Assembly (NCBI RefSeq): GCF_003148475.1
Contig: NZ_QGGG01000003.1
Span: forward strand, 186,001 to 250,000
Origin: Pseudaminobacter salicylatoxidans
Lineage (GTDB): Bacteria > Pseudomonadota > Alphaproteobacteria > Rhizobiales > Rhizobiaceae
Direction of reading: 5' to 3'
Length of the DNA: 64,000 bases
In this document: piece after piece, positions 9,100-16,723 of the stretch
How the letters are laid out: the number at the start of each line of letters is the position of its first letter
How positions within the stretch are numbered: position 1 is the stretch's first letter
Made by a program: the position numbers and the translations under genes
The notes under the pieces: model-generated
Database searches by the model: none
The model's input: the letters and a program-made list of their open reading frames with translations, nothing else
What the model was told of the DNA's origin: nothing

Positions 9100-9199
9100 C
9101 GGCATTCGCTCCGGCAACAACCGGTGCTGCTTTATCGGTAAGCGGGGTCCATTGCCAGAGATTCGCAACGCGCATATCGGCATGAAAGCGCGGCGGGCC

Positions 9200-9985
9200 T
9201 CAATCGGTCAGGCCGATTTCCTTCATCTTGCGATAGACCGCTTCCTCCGGCTCGCCGGTTTCGGGCAGGCCGAACAGCGACTGGAATTCGCGGATAGCCG
9301 CCTTTGTCTGGCTTCCGGCGACACCGTCGATGCCGATGCTGTCATTGCCGAAGGCGCGGAGCCCCTGCTGGATCTTTGCAATGCGCTCCGCGGGCGGCAT
9401 GGCGGCAGGTTGCGGAACCGGCACCGGGCGCTGCGCGGCGGGCACGGAACCGGCAGCCGGAAGTGCCGGCCGCGGCTGCGGGGCCGGCGGAATGGCGCCG
9501 GTTCTCGGCGCGGCGTCCAGATGGCTCAGAAGCTCGTCATCGATCTGGCCCGAAACGGGAACACCGATCTTTCGCTGATAGGCTTCGATGGCCCTGGTGG
9601 TCGCAGGCCCGCTCAGGCCATCGACGGCGCCGTCATAGAAATTCAGCGCCTTCAGCGTGGCTTGCACCTGCTCAACGACCGGGTCGCCGGCCGCGCGAAC
9701 AGGTTCTGGCTCCGGGCGCTCGATGCGAATGGTGGTTTCGGGCTCGCTGGGAACATTGTCCTCCAGCGGCCGGCTGAACTCGCGCGTGGCGAAAAAAGCC
9801 CCGGTATGCGCATGCGGCTGATACCACAGGGCGTTCGCCGAAACGTAGAACAGCGACACCAGAAAGGCAGTCGTGCCGCCGACAAGAACCGGGTTGCGCG
9901 AAATCGCGCCACCGATAACCGCAACGCCTTCCTGCAACGGCCCCGGCTTTGCCCGCCGCCTAGCCTGCTTTGCGGAACGAGCCAT
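9200..9985 (-). CDS. Membrane-anchored protein with two peptidoglycan-binding domains
   Basis: A 261-residue protein: a basic cytoplasmic N-terminus (MARSAKQARRRAK), one transmembrane helix (about 26-48), then two PG_binding_1 repeats, the first around VEQVQATLKALNFYDGAVDG and the second around IAKIQQGLRAFGNDSIGIDG, separated by a Pro/Ala-rich linker. It probably tethers the inner membrane to the cell wall. The start at 9985 overlaps the upstream kinase stop by 26 bases, indicating one transcript and perhaps a shared function in the cell envelope or cell cycle. Confidence 0.85.
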   Translation of the reverse strand: MARSAKQARRRAKPGPLQEGVAVIGGAISRNPVLVGGTTAFLVSLFYVSANALWYQPHAHTGAFFATREFSRPLEDNVPSEPETTIRIERPEPEPVRAAGDPVVEQVQATLKALNFYDGAVDGLSGPATTRAIEAYQRKIGVPVSGQIDDELLSHLDAAPRTGAIPPAPQPRPALPAAGSVPAAQRPVPVPQPAAMPPAERIAKIQQGLRAFGNDSIGIDGVAGSQTKAAIREFQSLFGLPETGEPEEAVYRKMKEIGLTD

Positions 9986-11774
9986 GCCCAACCTCGATCG
10001 TTTCGCCATTCGCGTGCAACGACACCAGAGCGCCACGCTCGGCGCGCGGGTCGGCAGGCATCGACGGTCCGGCAACAGGCAGGCTGATCGTCACCGTGGT
10101 GCCCTCGCCCACAGCGCTTTCGATCGACATCGTGCCTTCATGCAGCGTCACCAGCCCCTTGACCAGCGAAAGCCCGAGCCCCGTGCCTTCGAACTGCCGC
10201 GTGTACTCGTTCTGCACCTGCGTGAACGGCCGGCCGAGACGGCACAAATCGTCGTCGGCAATACCGATGCCGGTGTCGCTCACCCAGAAATGCAGGCGTG
10301 AGCCGAGCCTCTTGGCTCCGACGCTGACACTGCCGCCATTGGGCGTGAACTTGATGGCGTTCGAGACGAGATTGATCAGCATCTGCTGCACCGCGCGGCG
10401 ATCGGCAAGGATTTCGCCGCTTTCCGGGGCAATCTGCGTCGTCAGCGAAACGTCCTTGGCTTCAGCCTGCAGGTTCATCATGGAGCGGCACATTTCCACC
10501 GCATCGGCAAAGCGGAAGCTCTCCGGATTGGTGGAATAGGTACCGGCCTCGATGCGCGAGACGTCGAGGATCGAGTTCACCACCGCCAGAAGATGATGAC
10601 CGGAATCGCGAACCAGCGTCACATATTCTTTTTGCCGCGGATTCTGGAAGCCGCCAAAAGTCTCGTGAAGCAGCATGTCGGAAAAGCCGATGATGGCGTT
10701 GAGCGGCGTGCGCAATTCGTGGCTGACAGCGGCAAGGAAACGCCCCTTGGCCAGTTCCAGCTCGCGGGCGGCATCGTCGGCCTCGGCAAGATCGGCGCGC
10801 AGGCGGGCGACCGCTTCGTTTTCGCGCACCAGCGCCACGAAGTCCGCGCCGTTTTCGCCACGCATGAACTCGACCGAAAACGGACAGTAATTGTCCGCCG
10901 GGGAGGTTTCGTCGATCCGCGGCAGGCGCAGACGCGCCTCCACCTTGCGATGGCGCATACCGCCGCGCAGATCGGCCAGTGCGCACAGATAGGCGACGCG
11001 GTCCGAGATATGAACGCGGTCGAACAGCCCCGCGCCCAGCAGCAGTTCGGGCTGCAAGCGCATCGTCGTGCGGGCCTGTGCCGAGACATCGGTCACGTCA
11101 CCGCTCGGCGTCATGTGGATGATGACGCCATCGAGCATGTCTTCCAGACGCTCACGGCTGGCCGGCTCTTCGTCTTCGCGCGTGGCGTCCGACAAACCGT
11201 GCATCCTGGGCAGCAACGTCAGGAGATAAGCGAGCGGCACGATCCAGTGCCAGCCGGCAGCCGGAGCAGCGTTCCCAAACAAGGTGGACCCCAGAAGGGC
11301 CTGCAACGGCAGGACGGCGAGCGCGGCAATACCGGCCCAGAGAGCCGCGCGCGGCATGCGCTTCTGCCACCACGCCTCTATCGGCAGCGCCAACAGCATG
11401 ACCGTCATGGGAGATGTCAGGCCACCGGCCGCGGCCAGGACAGCCGTCAGCAACACCGCGCCGAACCCCAGCATCGCCGGGCCGGCAATTTCTTCCCTGC
11501 CGCTTGCCGCAAGCAGCAGCGCGCCGAGCCAGGCCACGCCGCATGTGGCGCAGATTGCCGTCACCGTCGCGGTGACGCCGAGCGAGGCCGGCATGAACAG
11601 CCCGATTGCAGCAGCCGCGAAGAAGGGCGCGACCAGCAGCGTGCCGAGCAGGCGCCGCTGGGCCGCGCGCGCGGCATTATCCTGGACCGAGGGATGCACC
11701 AACCGGTCGCAGACGGCGTCTATCGCGCCGAACACTTCGCTGGATCTGGTGACGAACGAACTCACACAACGCAC
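9960..11774 (-). CDS. Sensor histidine kinase of the PleC/DivJ type
   Basis: 604 residues. Several hydrophobic helices at about 43-190, a PAS-like region (210-320), a coiled linker, then the HisKA domain with phospho-acceptor His352 in SHELRTPLNAIIGFSDML and an HATPase_c domain with NLVSNAIKFTPNGG, DTGIGIADDD and GTGLGLSLVKG. HELRTPLNAIIGFS is the form seen in the alphaproteobacterial PleC/DivJ/PdhS group that phosphorylates DivK, so a DivJ-like role is plausible but not proven. The start is a GTG at 11774; another GTG lies 3 codons in. Transcribed with the peptidoglycan-binding gene. Confidence 0.85.
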   Translation of the reverse strand: MRCVSSFVTRSSEVFGAIDAVCDRLVHPSVQDNAARAAQRRLLGTLLVAPFFAAAAIGLFMPASLGVTATVTAICATCGVAWLGALLLAASGREEIAGPAMLGFGAVLLTAVLAAAGGLTSPMTVMLLALPIEAWWQKRMPRAALWAGIAALAVLPLQALLGSTLFGNAAPAAGWHWIVPLAYLLTLLPRMHGLSDATREDEEPASRERLEDMLDGVIIHMTPSGDVTDVSAQARTTMRLQPELLLGAGLFDRVHISDRVAYLCALADLRGGMRHRKVEARLRLPRIDETSPADNYCPFSVEFMRGENGADFVALVRENEAVARLRADLAEADDAARELELAKGRFLAAVSHELRTPLNAIIGFSDMLLHETFGGFQNPRQKEYVTLVRDSGHHLLAVVNSILDVSRIEAGTYSTNPESFRFADAVEMCRSMMNLQAEAKDVSLTTQIAPESGEILADRRAVQQMLINLVSNAIKFTPNGGSVSVGAKRLGSRLHFWVSDTGIGIADDDLCRLGRPFTQVQNEYTRQFEGTGLGLSLVKGLVTLHEGTMSIESAVGEGTTVTISLPVAGPSMPADPRAERGALVSLHANGETIEVGHGSFRKAG

Positions 11775-12222
11775 TCACTACTGGCCCGCTTGGCGGGGCG
11801 CTTTTGATTGACCTCGAAACTCGCACCCAGCCTTTAAAGAAAGGATAAGGCAAAGCCCGTGGAGCCCCCGTCAAAGGCGGATATGGAGCTTTCGACGGCA
11901 AAAAACCGGCACAGTTTCGTGCATGGTAAATGAAGTGTAATGGGATTCTCGCAAAGCGCCGGATCGTCGTTGCAGCTTCATCCAAACTGGCGCGGCGGTG
12001 ACAAATATCGCGAGAATCCAGCTGTTGGATGGTTACCGGAACGTAAAGACGACACACCGCAACGCCGAATGGCGACGGCACCTCGCGGGTTGGTAAAATT
12101 TGAATCAAGTTTTCGGAAAATGCCGACCACTTGTGCAAGCCGACCTTTGCGCGACAATGTGATAGTAGCTTCCGGCCAAGGCGGGCGTCACAGCCCGGCC
12201 GGCATGGATATGAGGCAAGGAA
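11775..12222. other. Long intergenic region upstream of the sensor kinase and DUF5330 genes
   Basis: 448 bases without a supported gene, between divergent genes. It holds three GANTC sites (11944, 12014, 12102), two of which lie in a 10-bp inverted repeat (GGATTCTCGC 11943-11952, GCGAGAATCC 12010-12019), and a CtrA-like sequence TTAA-N7-ATAA at 11834-11848, about 60 bases upstream of the kinase start. Open frames here have no ribosome site or recognisable protein features. Promoters for both genes probably lie inside. Confidence 0.45.
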
Positions 12223-12558
12223 ATGGGTTTTCTGCTGCGGATGGCATTCTGGTTTTCGCTGGTCCTGCTCGCTCTGCCGTTCAACTTCGGCGGCGAGGAC
12301 AGCGATCAGCCCAGCGTCGGCGCCGTCCAGGCTTTCATGGCGGTGCGCGAAGCGATAGGCGATCTCAGCAACATCTGCGAGCGCAAGCCGGATGTCTGCG
12401 AAACCGGCAAGTCGGCTCTGCACACCGTGGGCGTGCGCGCCCGCGAAGCGGCCCGCATCGCCTATGAATTGCTCGACAGCCAGCTTGGCGAATCCCGCCC
12501 GGCGCCCGACCAGCCCGACACCGACACGACGACTGCGGGCATTCCCGCGAAAGAATGA
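12223..12558 (+). CDS. DUF5330 family protein
   Basis: A 111-residue protein with an N-terminal hydrophobic segment (MGFLLRMAFWFSLVLLALPF) then AVQAFMAVREAIGDLSNICE and ERKPDVCETGKSALHTVGVR, the conserved DUF5330 core with two Cys that could pair in the periplasm. The C-terminus is Pro/Thr-rich and variable. ATG 12223 is preceded by AAGGAAA. Followed by sufE 59 bases downstream, an arrangement common in rhizobia. Function unknown. Confidence 0.82.
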   Translation: MGFLLRMAFWFSLVLLALPFNFGGEDSDQPSVGAVQAFMAVREAIGDLSNICERKPDVCETGKSALHTVGVRAREAARIAYELLDSQLGESRPAPDQPDTDTTTAGIPAKE

Positions 12559-12617
12559 GCCAGCCTGCGATGCTCTTTTTCCGTGACGCCGCCTCTTTCA
12601 GTCACTATATCGAGGCC

Positions 12618-13046
12618 ATGACTGCGACGATCCAGGAAATCCGCGACGACTTTTCCTTTCTCGACGAATGGGAAGACCGCTATCGCTATGTCATCGAGCT
12701 TGGCGAGGCACTGCCGGCGTTTCCCGACTCGGCGCGTACCGATTCCCACAAGGTGCGCGGTTGTGTCAGCCAGGTGTGGCTGCTGACCGAATATGGCGAA
12801 GGTGCCGACCCGGTCATCCGCTTCCAGGGCGATTCGGACGCCCATATCGTGCGCGGCCTTGTCGCCATCCTGCTCGCCCTGTTTTCCGGACGCCGCGCCA
12901 GTGAGATCGTGGCCACCGACGCCGAGGACACGCTGCGCGCCCTCGGCCTCGACGATCATCTCACGCCGCAGCGTTCCAACGGCCTGCGCGCCATGGTCAA
13001 GCGCGTCAAGCGCGATGCGGAAGGCGCGTTGCGCCAGCCTGCCTGA
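12618..13046 (+). CDS. sufE: SufE family cysteine-desulfuration protein
   Basis: A 142-residue SufE: IQEIRDDFSFLDEWEDRYRY at the N-terminus and HKVRGCVSQVWL carrying the sulfur-accepting Cys49. It takes persulfide sulfur from SufS and passes it to SufBCD during Fe-S cluster assembly. The frame is open from 12555, but the Met at 12618 gives the normal SufE length and N-terminus. The stop (13044-13046) directly abuts the convergent DUF6456 stop. No other suf gene is in the window. Confidence 0.9.
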   Translation: MTATIQEIRDDFSFLDEWEDRYRYVIELGEALPAFPDSARTDSHKVRGCVSQVWLLTEYGEGADPVIRFQGDSDAHIVRGLVAILLALFSGRRASEIVATDAEDTLRALGLDDHLTPQRSNGLRAMVKRVKRDAEGALRQPA

Positions 13047-13817
13047 TCATCCCTCCATCCTGGGACGATAATCCTCGCTGCCCCAGTGCAGCACCCGCTT
13101 GTGCGGGGACCGCGCCTGCGGCTCATAATGCCGGCTGAGCACGCCGAGCGCCGTTTTCAGCACGATCTTGGCCGAACGCACCGGCCATCCCCGCTCCGTC
13201 TCGACGAGCTCGAGCCCCTTCAGGAAGCAGCACACATCCACCAGCACGCCGGAAAGCTCCGGCCCCACGGCAGCCAGCGCGCGCTCGACGCGCAGGCGCG
13301 CAGCCAGCGCCACGTCGGTGAGATCGGCGATCCCGTTGCCGCCGTCGCGGCGACCGGATGAGACGCTCGCCACCCAGTTGGCGCCCATGCGGGGCATGAT
13401 CTGCCCACGCGTATAGTCGGCCCGCAGTCTCTCGCCAGAACGGAACTCCGCGTCGGACAGGAACGGAACGCCCTTCTTGGTGCGGCGGCGCGCGAGTTGG
13501 CCAAGGGGCGATTCCGAGAGATTGACGATGGCGAGCGTGCTCGCACCGTCCTGCTCGATGGCAACGACACCCAGATCGCGCTCCGCCCGCCCACCGGACG
13601 GCCGGCTTTGTCCTGTCGGAGAGGCCAGCGGCCCCGACAGGAAAATCCTGTTCCCGTTGCGCGCCAGAAGCCCCTCCTCGATCATTTCCGAGATGACGTC
13701 CTGCGACGCGGAAATGGTGCCGCGCTCACCCCCATCGAGCAGCACGCCGCCCGCCCGGGCCGCTGCCCGCAGCAGGACATCTCCACCGGACAGGAAGCGA
13801 AGCACCCGTCGTTTCAT
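13047..13817 (-). CDS. DUF6456 domain protein
   Basis: A 256-residue protein. The N-terminal part (MKRRVLRFLSGGD, then RGTISASQDVISEMIEEGLL) looks like a winged-helix fold; the C-terminal half holds the DUF6456 block EFRSGERLRADYTRGQIMPR with MGANWVASV and a Cys pair (VDVCCFLKGLELVE). ATG 13817 has AAGGAG 8 bases upstream, better than the earlier ATG at 13838. Follows the DnaA-IV-like gene by 22 bases on the same strand, so they form an operon. I infer a DNA-associated role; no function is known to me. Confidence 0.8.
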   Translation of the reverse strand: MKRRVLRFLSGGDVLLRAAARAGGVLLDGGERGTISASQDVISEMIEEGLLARNGNRIFLSGPLASPTGQSRPSGGRAERDLGVVAIEQDGASTLAIVNLSESPLGQLARRRTKKGVPFLSDAEFRSGERLRADYTRGQIMPRMGANWVASVSSGRRDGGNGIADLTDVALAARLRVERALAAVGPELSGVLVDVCCFLKGLELVETERGWPVRSAKIVLKTALGVLSRHYEPQARSPHKRVLHWGSEDYRPRMEG

Positions 13818-13839
13818 GATTCTGCTCCTTCCCGGCATC

Positions 13840-14262
13840 TCACACCCTGTCCTTGAAAGCGGCCAGAACCACGCGCTCGACCATCGCGACGAGGCGGTCG
13901 AATTCCTCCACGTCGCGCATATCCTCGATCGTGTGGCATGCATACATTACCGTGGTGCGCTCGCGCCCGAACCCCTTGCCGATGTCGTACATGGACAGGC
14001 GCAGCACCACATGCGCCACATACATCGCGATCTGGCGCACGCGCGCCACGTCCAGATTGGTGCGGCCGGTGCGCCGAAGCTCCTTGCCACAGACATTGAA
14101 CAAGGCCGCGACGATGTCGATCAGGCTGTCGCAGAGTTCGACTGCACGCTCCTCCCGCCGTTCGTTAAGAACAAGTCGTTGGCGTCGCGCTTGCCCCTTT
14201 GCTTGCGTCTCCGCTTCGACCTTTGACTTTCTGGATGTCGCAGTCGTGAACACAGAACTCAT
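13840..14262 (-). CDS. DNA-binding protein with a DnaA domain IV-like helix-turn-helix
   Basis: About 140 residues. The C-terminal half contains VARVRQIAMYVAHVVLRLSM, DIGKGFGRERTTVMYACHTI and EDMRD, clearly the DNA-box-binding domain IV of DnaA, without the AAA+ ATPase. The residues matching E. coli DnaA D433-H434-T435-T436 read E-R-T-T and H439 is Tyr, so target specificity may differ. The N-terminus is basic and low in complexity. Starts possible at ATG 14262 (GGAGGG too close) or GTG 14253 (better spacing). First gene of an operon with the DUF6456 gene; an SOS-box-like site lies 52-66 bases upstream. Confidence 0.85.
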   Translation of the reverse strand: MSSVFTTATSRKSKVEAETQAKGQARRQRLVLNERREERAVELCDSLIDIVAALFNVCGKELRRTGRTNLDVARVRQIAMYVAHVVLRLSMYDIGKGFGRERTTVMYACHTIEDMRDVEEFDRLVAMVERVVLAAFKDRV

Positions 14263-14313
14263 CCCTCCGCTAAAATAGGAATTAATTCTTATATCGACTC
14301 CGGACATATATGT

Positions 14314-14328
14314 GAACAAAATAGGAAC
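14314..14328. promoter_or_regulatory. SOS (LexA) box-like direct repeat
   Basis: GAACAAAATAGGAAC is a perfect match to the alphaproteobacterial LexA site GAAC-N7-GAAC with an A-rich spacer. It lies in the AT-rich gap between the DnaA-IV-like gene (minus, start 14262) and the gene at 14467 (plus). An AAAATAGGAA direct repeat with 14271-14280 overlaps it. The bare motif is expected about twice by chance in a window this size, so position and spacer are the support. Confidence 0.5.
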
Positions 14329-14466
14329 AAATATCCCACCCTAAAATTAACAAGCCCCTGAAACGCAAGGAGCTTTTTTAGGAAGTGCCGGTTTTCGCGA
14401 ACGCTTTCATCCCCCACCCCGGCAACGGCCCGATAGTGCGTTCATAGGATTGCGAGAGGAAAATCC

Positions 14467-14835
14467 ATGAATGACATCCATGCCGAATATCGGGCCTTCA
14501 GGGAGAGACAGCATGCACAGGCCACAAATGCCCGACAGATGGCGGCCCTGCACCTGGTCTGCGGCATCGACCTTCAGGTCGCGCTCGCTGCGGGGCCGGA
14601 ACTGAAGGCGAAATTCACGCTGCGACTGGAAAGGGCGCTGGAGCGCGAGCGTCTGCGCGGAATGCGCCGCCACTGGAGCTACGACCTCAACCGGCATATC
14701 GCGCTGAAACAGGCGCTCGACCGGCTGCACGGCCGCGATACGGTGGCCGGAGACGGCAAAGTCACCGGCAAGCCGCGCTTCAGGAGATGCGCAAATGCAA
14801 AACGGCGCCCGAAGGCGCCGTCAGAATCTCGTTAG
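14467..14835 (+). CDS. Conserved hypothetical protein (MNDIHAEYRAFRERQ...)
   Basis: A 122-residue, charged, helical protein: MNDIHAEYRAFRERQHAQAT, MAALHLVCGIDLQVALA, and RRHWSYDLNRHIALKQALDR. I recall similar short proteins in rhizobia but no function. GAGAGGAAA precedes ATG 14467 at good spacing. No membrane segment. The last 10-12 codons overlap the mucR terminator on the other strand, giving the tail an atypical basic composition; the conserved part likely ends near residue 90. Confidence 0.68.
   Translation: MNDIHAEYRAFRERQHAQATNARQMAALHLVCGIDLQVALAAGPELKAKFTLRLERALERERLRGMRRHWSYDLNRHIALKQALDRLHGRDTVAGDGKVTGKPRFRRCANAKRRPKAPSESR
14802..14821 (-). terminator. Rho-independent terminator of mucR with UUCG tetraloop
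   Basis: Read on the minus strand: stem ACGGCGCC, loop TTCG, stem GGCGCCGT, then TTTTGCATTTGC. An 8-bp perfect GC stem with the very stable UUCG loop and a short U tract, 33 bases after the mucR stop. It lies inside the 3' end of the convergent gene 14467-14835. Confidence 0.85.
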
Positions 14836-14854
14836 ATTACAAGGAGGCGCAGCT

Positions 14855-15280
14855 TTACTGCGCCTTGCGCTTGCGGCCCAGGCCCATCTTCTTGGCAAGC
14901 TGCGAACGAGCCGCCGCATAGTTGGGCGCGACCATCGGATAGGCGGGGTCAAGGCCCCACTTTTCGCGATACTGGTCGGGCGACATGTTGTAGTGGGTCA
15001 TCAGGTGCCGCTTCAGCGACTTGAACTTCTTCCCGTCCTCGAGACAGATGATGTAGTCGTCATGGACGGAACGTTTCGGGTTGACGGCCGGCTTCTGCTT
15101 GTCCACCGGCGGCTGTTCGACGGCACCGCCGACACGGCCGAGGGCTGCATGCACATCGGCGATAAGATTAGGCAATTCACCAACCGGCACAGGATTGTTG
15201 CTGACATAAGCTGCGACAACATCGGCTGTCAGCTCAATCAGCATTTCATAGTTTCTATTCGGCGTTTCGGCAGCGTCCAT
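14855..15280 (-). CDS. mucR: MucR/Ros family zinc-finger transcriptional regulator
   Basis: A 141-residue regulator. The N-terminal helical part ([20 protein letters not shown]) is used for oligomerisation; the C-terminal zinc-finger region [20 protein letters not shown] has the Cys-x2-Asp and His-x3-His ligand pattern, followed by [20 protein letters not shown], the family hallmark. In rhizobia and Brucella MucR is an H-NS-like silencer of exopolysaccharide, motility and cell-cycle genes that binds AT-rich DNA and represses itself. The very AT-rich upstream region (15393-15470) fits autoregulation. Confidence 0.93.
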   Translation of the reverse strand: MDAAETPNRNYEMLIELTADVVAAYVSNNPVPVGELPNLIADVHAALGRVGGAVEQPPVDKQKPAVNPKRSVHDDYIICLEDGKKFKSLKRHLMTHYNMSPDQYREKWGLDPAYPMVAPNYAAARSQLAKKMGLGRKRKAQ

Positions 15281-15353
15281 TTTCTTCAGGCCCCATAGTC
15301 AAATTTGAAAAGCGCCCCTTTTCTAAACCACGGGGCATCGCGCGAGATACCGA

Positions 15354-15392
15354 AGGGAATGTTCCGCCACGATTCGCGTTCCCTCTTTTTTT
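15354..15392 (+). terminator. Terminator-like hairpin on the strand opposite the mucR leader
   Basis: Stem AGGGAATG (15354-15361) pairs with CGTTCCCT (15377-15384) around a 15-base loop and is followed by CTTTTTTT (15385-15392). This is a good intrinsic terminator on the plus strand, yet no plus-strand gene ends here. It may terminate an unannotated small or antisense RNA, or be a folded element of the mucR 5' leader when read on the minus strand. The rest of the 15281-15570 gap is AT-rich around 15393-15470 and contains no supported gene. Confidence 0.55.
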
Positions 15393-15570
15393 GAACTTAA
15401 CAGCAATTCAAGTCAATTAAATATTTTGTTATTTCTACATTACGAGCCGATCACAAGTAATATTTACGTATGTAATCTGCGTGAAGTGCATCATTGTATC
15501 GCGATCCGGCCAGAATGTGGCGAAGCAAACCATACGGAAGCGCGCAAATACATCTTCTGCTTTAGGGAAA

Positions 15571-15927
15571 TCAACTTTGGGTGGTTTGGCGAGGTTGGGC
15601 AGCGTCCGCCATGTCATCCCTGACCGAGCCCTGCCACAGTCGATAACCGGCTGAATGGGCGGCCTTTGCCAGCAAATGCGCAGAAATCGGCGCTGTCAGC
15701 AAGAAGAATGCAACACCGGCGAGGGCTCTGGTGGCGATCGCGAAATCATGCGCCTGTACAGCGAGAGCTATGAGCACGACGCAGGAACCCAGCGTCCCCG
15801 CCTTCGAGGCGGCGTGCATGCGTGTATACAGATCAGGCAGACGCAGCAGGCCGACCGACGCGGTCAGCGTGAAAAGCGCGCCGATCACGATCAGTATGCC
15901 GGCGACATAATCGATCAAGACACTCAT
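15571..15927 (-). CDS. mnhG: Na+/H+ antiporter subunit G (MnhG/MrpG)
   Basis: A 118-residue membrane protein with three helices and the family pattern [34 protein letters not shown] and [16 protein letters not shown]. Last gene of the seven-gene Mrp operon; ATG 15927 overlaps the stop of mnhF by 4 bases (15924-15927). Subunit G is a small accessory subunit needed for assembly of the complex in the inner membrane. Confidence 0.93.
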   Translation of the reverse strand: MSVLIDYVAGILIVIGALFTLTASVGLLRLPDLYTRMHAASKAGTLGSCVVLIALAVQAHDFAIATRALAGVAFFLLTAPISAHLLAKAAHSAGYRLWQGSVRDDMADAAQPRQTTQS

Positions 15928-16253
15928 TGGCCTGCCTCCCCGGGCGCCGCGCGCCTTGGCGGAATTTCCGGATCGGCCTTGCGGCTGATGATGAAGCGGG
16001 CGAAGGCCACGGTCGCCAGGAAGCCCACGAGACCGAGCGCGATGGCGATATCCACGTGGAAGGAAAATCCGGTCTTGATGCCAAGCACGGCGATGAAGCC
16101 GATGGCCACGGCCACCAGCATGTCGAGCGCCAGCACCCGGTCCGGCAATGTCGGCCCGCGCAGGATGCGCAGCACCGTCAGCAGGAACGACAGGCACAAT
16201 ATTCCAAGCGCAATCATGACGCAAAAGGCTAGAAAGCTTTCGCCGGAGATCAT
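15924..16253 (-). CDS. mnhF: Na+/H+ antiporter subunit F (MnhF/MrpF)
   Basis: A 109-residue protein with three transmembrane helices; [20 protein letters not shown] is the MnhF signature, followed by [20 protein letters not shown]. Overlaps the upstream mnhE stop by 4 bases and the downstream mnhG start by 4, showing tight translational coupling. Length is normal. Confidence 0.93.
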   Translation of the reverse strand: MISGESFLAFCVMIALGILCLSFLLTVLRILRGPTLPDRVLALDMLVAVAIGFIAVLGIKTGFSFHVDIAIALGLVGFLATVAFARFIISRKADPEIPPRRAAPGEAGQ

Positions 16254-16723
16254 CGGAATGCCTCCATAATCTTGCGCTCGAACCCCTCGGCGATGTCGCG
16301 GCGCGCGGCATCGGGGTCAGAGCAATCGATGGCATGGACGTAGAGCGTGCGCCGGTCTTCCGACACATCGACCGACAGCGTTCCGGGCGTCAGCGTGATC
16401 AGATTGGCCAGCAGCGTGATCTCGAAATCGCGATCGACCTGCAACGGGTAGGAAAAAATGCCCGGACGCAGATCCATGCGCGGCGACAGGACCAGCTTTG
16501 CCACCCGCCAGGCCGAAACGATCAGCTCCTTGACGAACAGGACAGACAGCGACAGCACCCTCAAGGGATGAAAGGCGCCGGACGACTTGCCGACCTCGTC
16601 ACGAAAGAGGAACAGGCTGGCGATGCCGAGAAGCAGGCCGAACAGCAGGTTTGGCGGTGAGAAGGAGCCGGTCACGGCTGCCCAGGCAACGGCCAGCAAA
16701 AGCACGGACAAAAGGCGCAGCAT
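16250..16723 (-). CDS. mnhE: Na+/H+ antiporter subunit E (MnhE/MrpE)
   Basis: A 157-residue protein with two N-terminal helices, then a cytoplasmic region: [40 protein letters not shown] and TLYVHAID, all typical of MrpE. The start shares its base with the mnhD stop (16723). Part of the antiporter operon. Confidence 0.92.
   Translation of the reverse strand: MLRLLSVLLLAVAWAAVTGSFSPPNLLFGLLLGIASLFLFRDEVGKSSGAFHPLRVLSLSVLFVKELIVSAWRVAKLVLSPRMDLRPGIFSYPLQVDRDFEITLLANLITLTPGTLSVDVSEDRRTLYVHAIDCSDPDAARRDIAEGFERKIMEAFR

Noticed and set aside
11677-12467. Open frames in the gap between the sensor kinase and the DUF5330 gene
   Set aside because: No ribosome sites, no family resemblance, overlap with both real genes.
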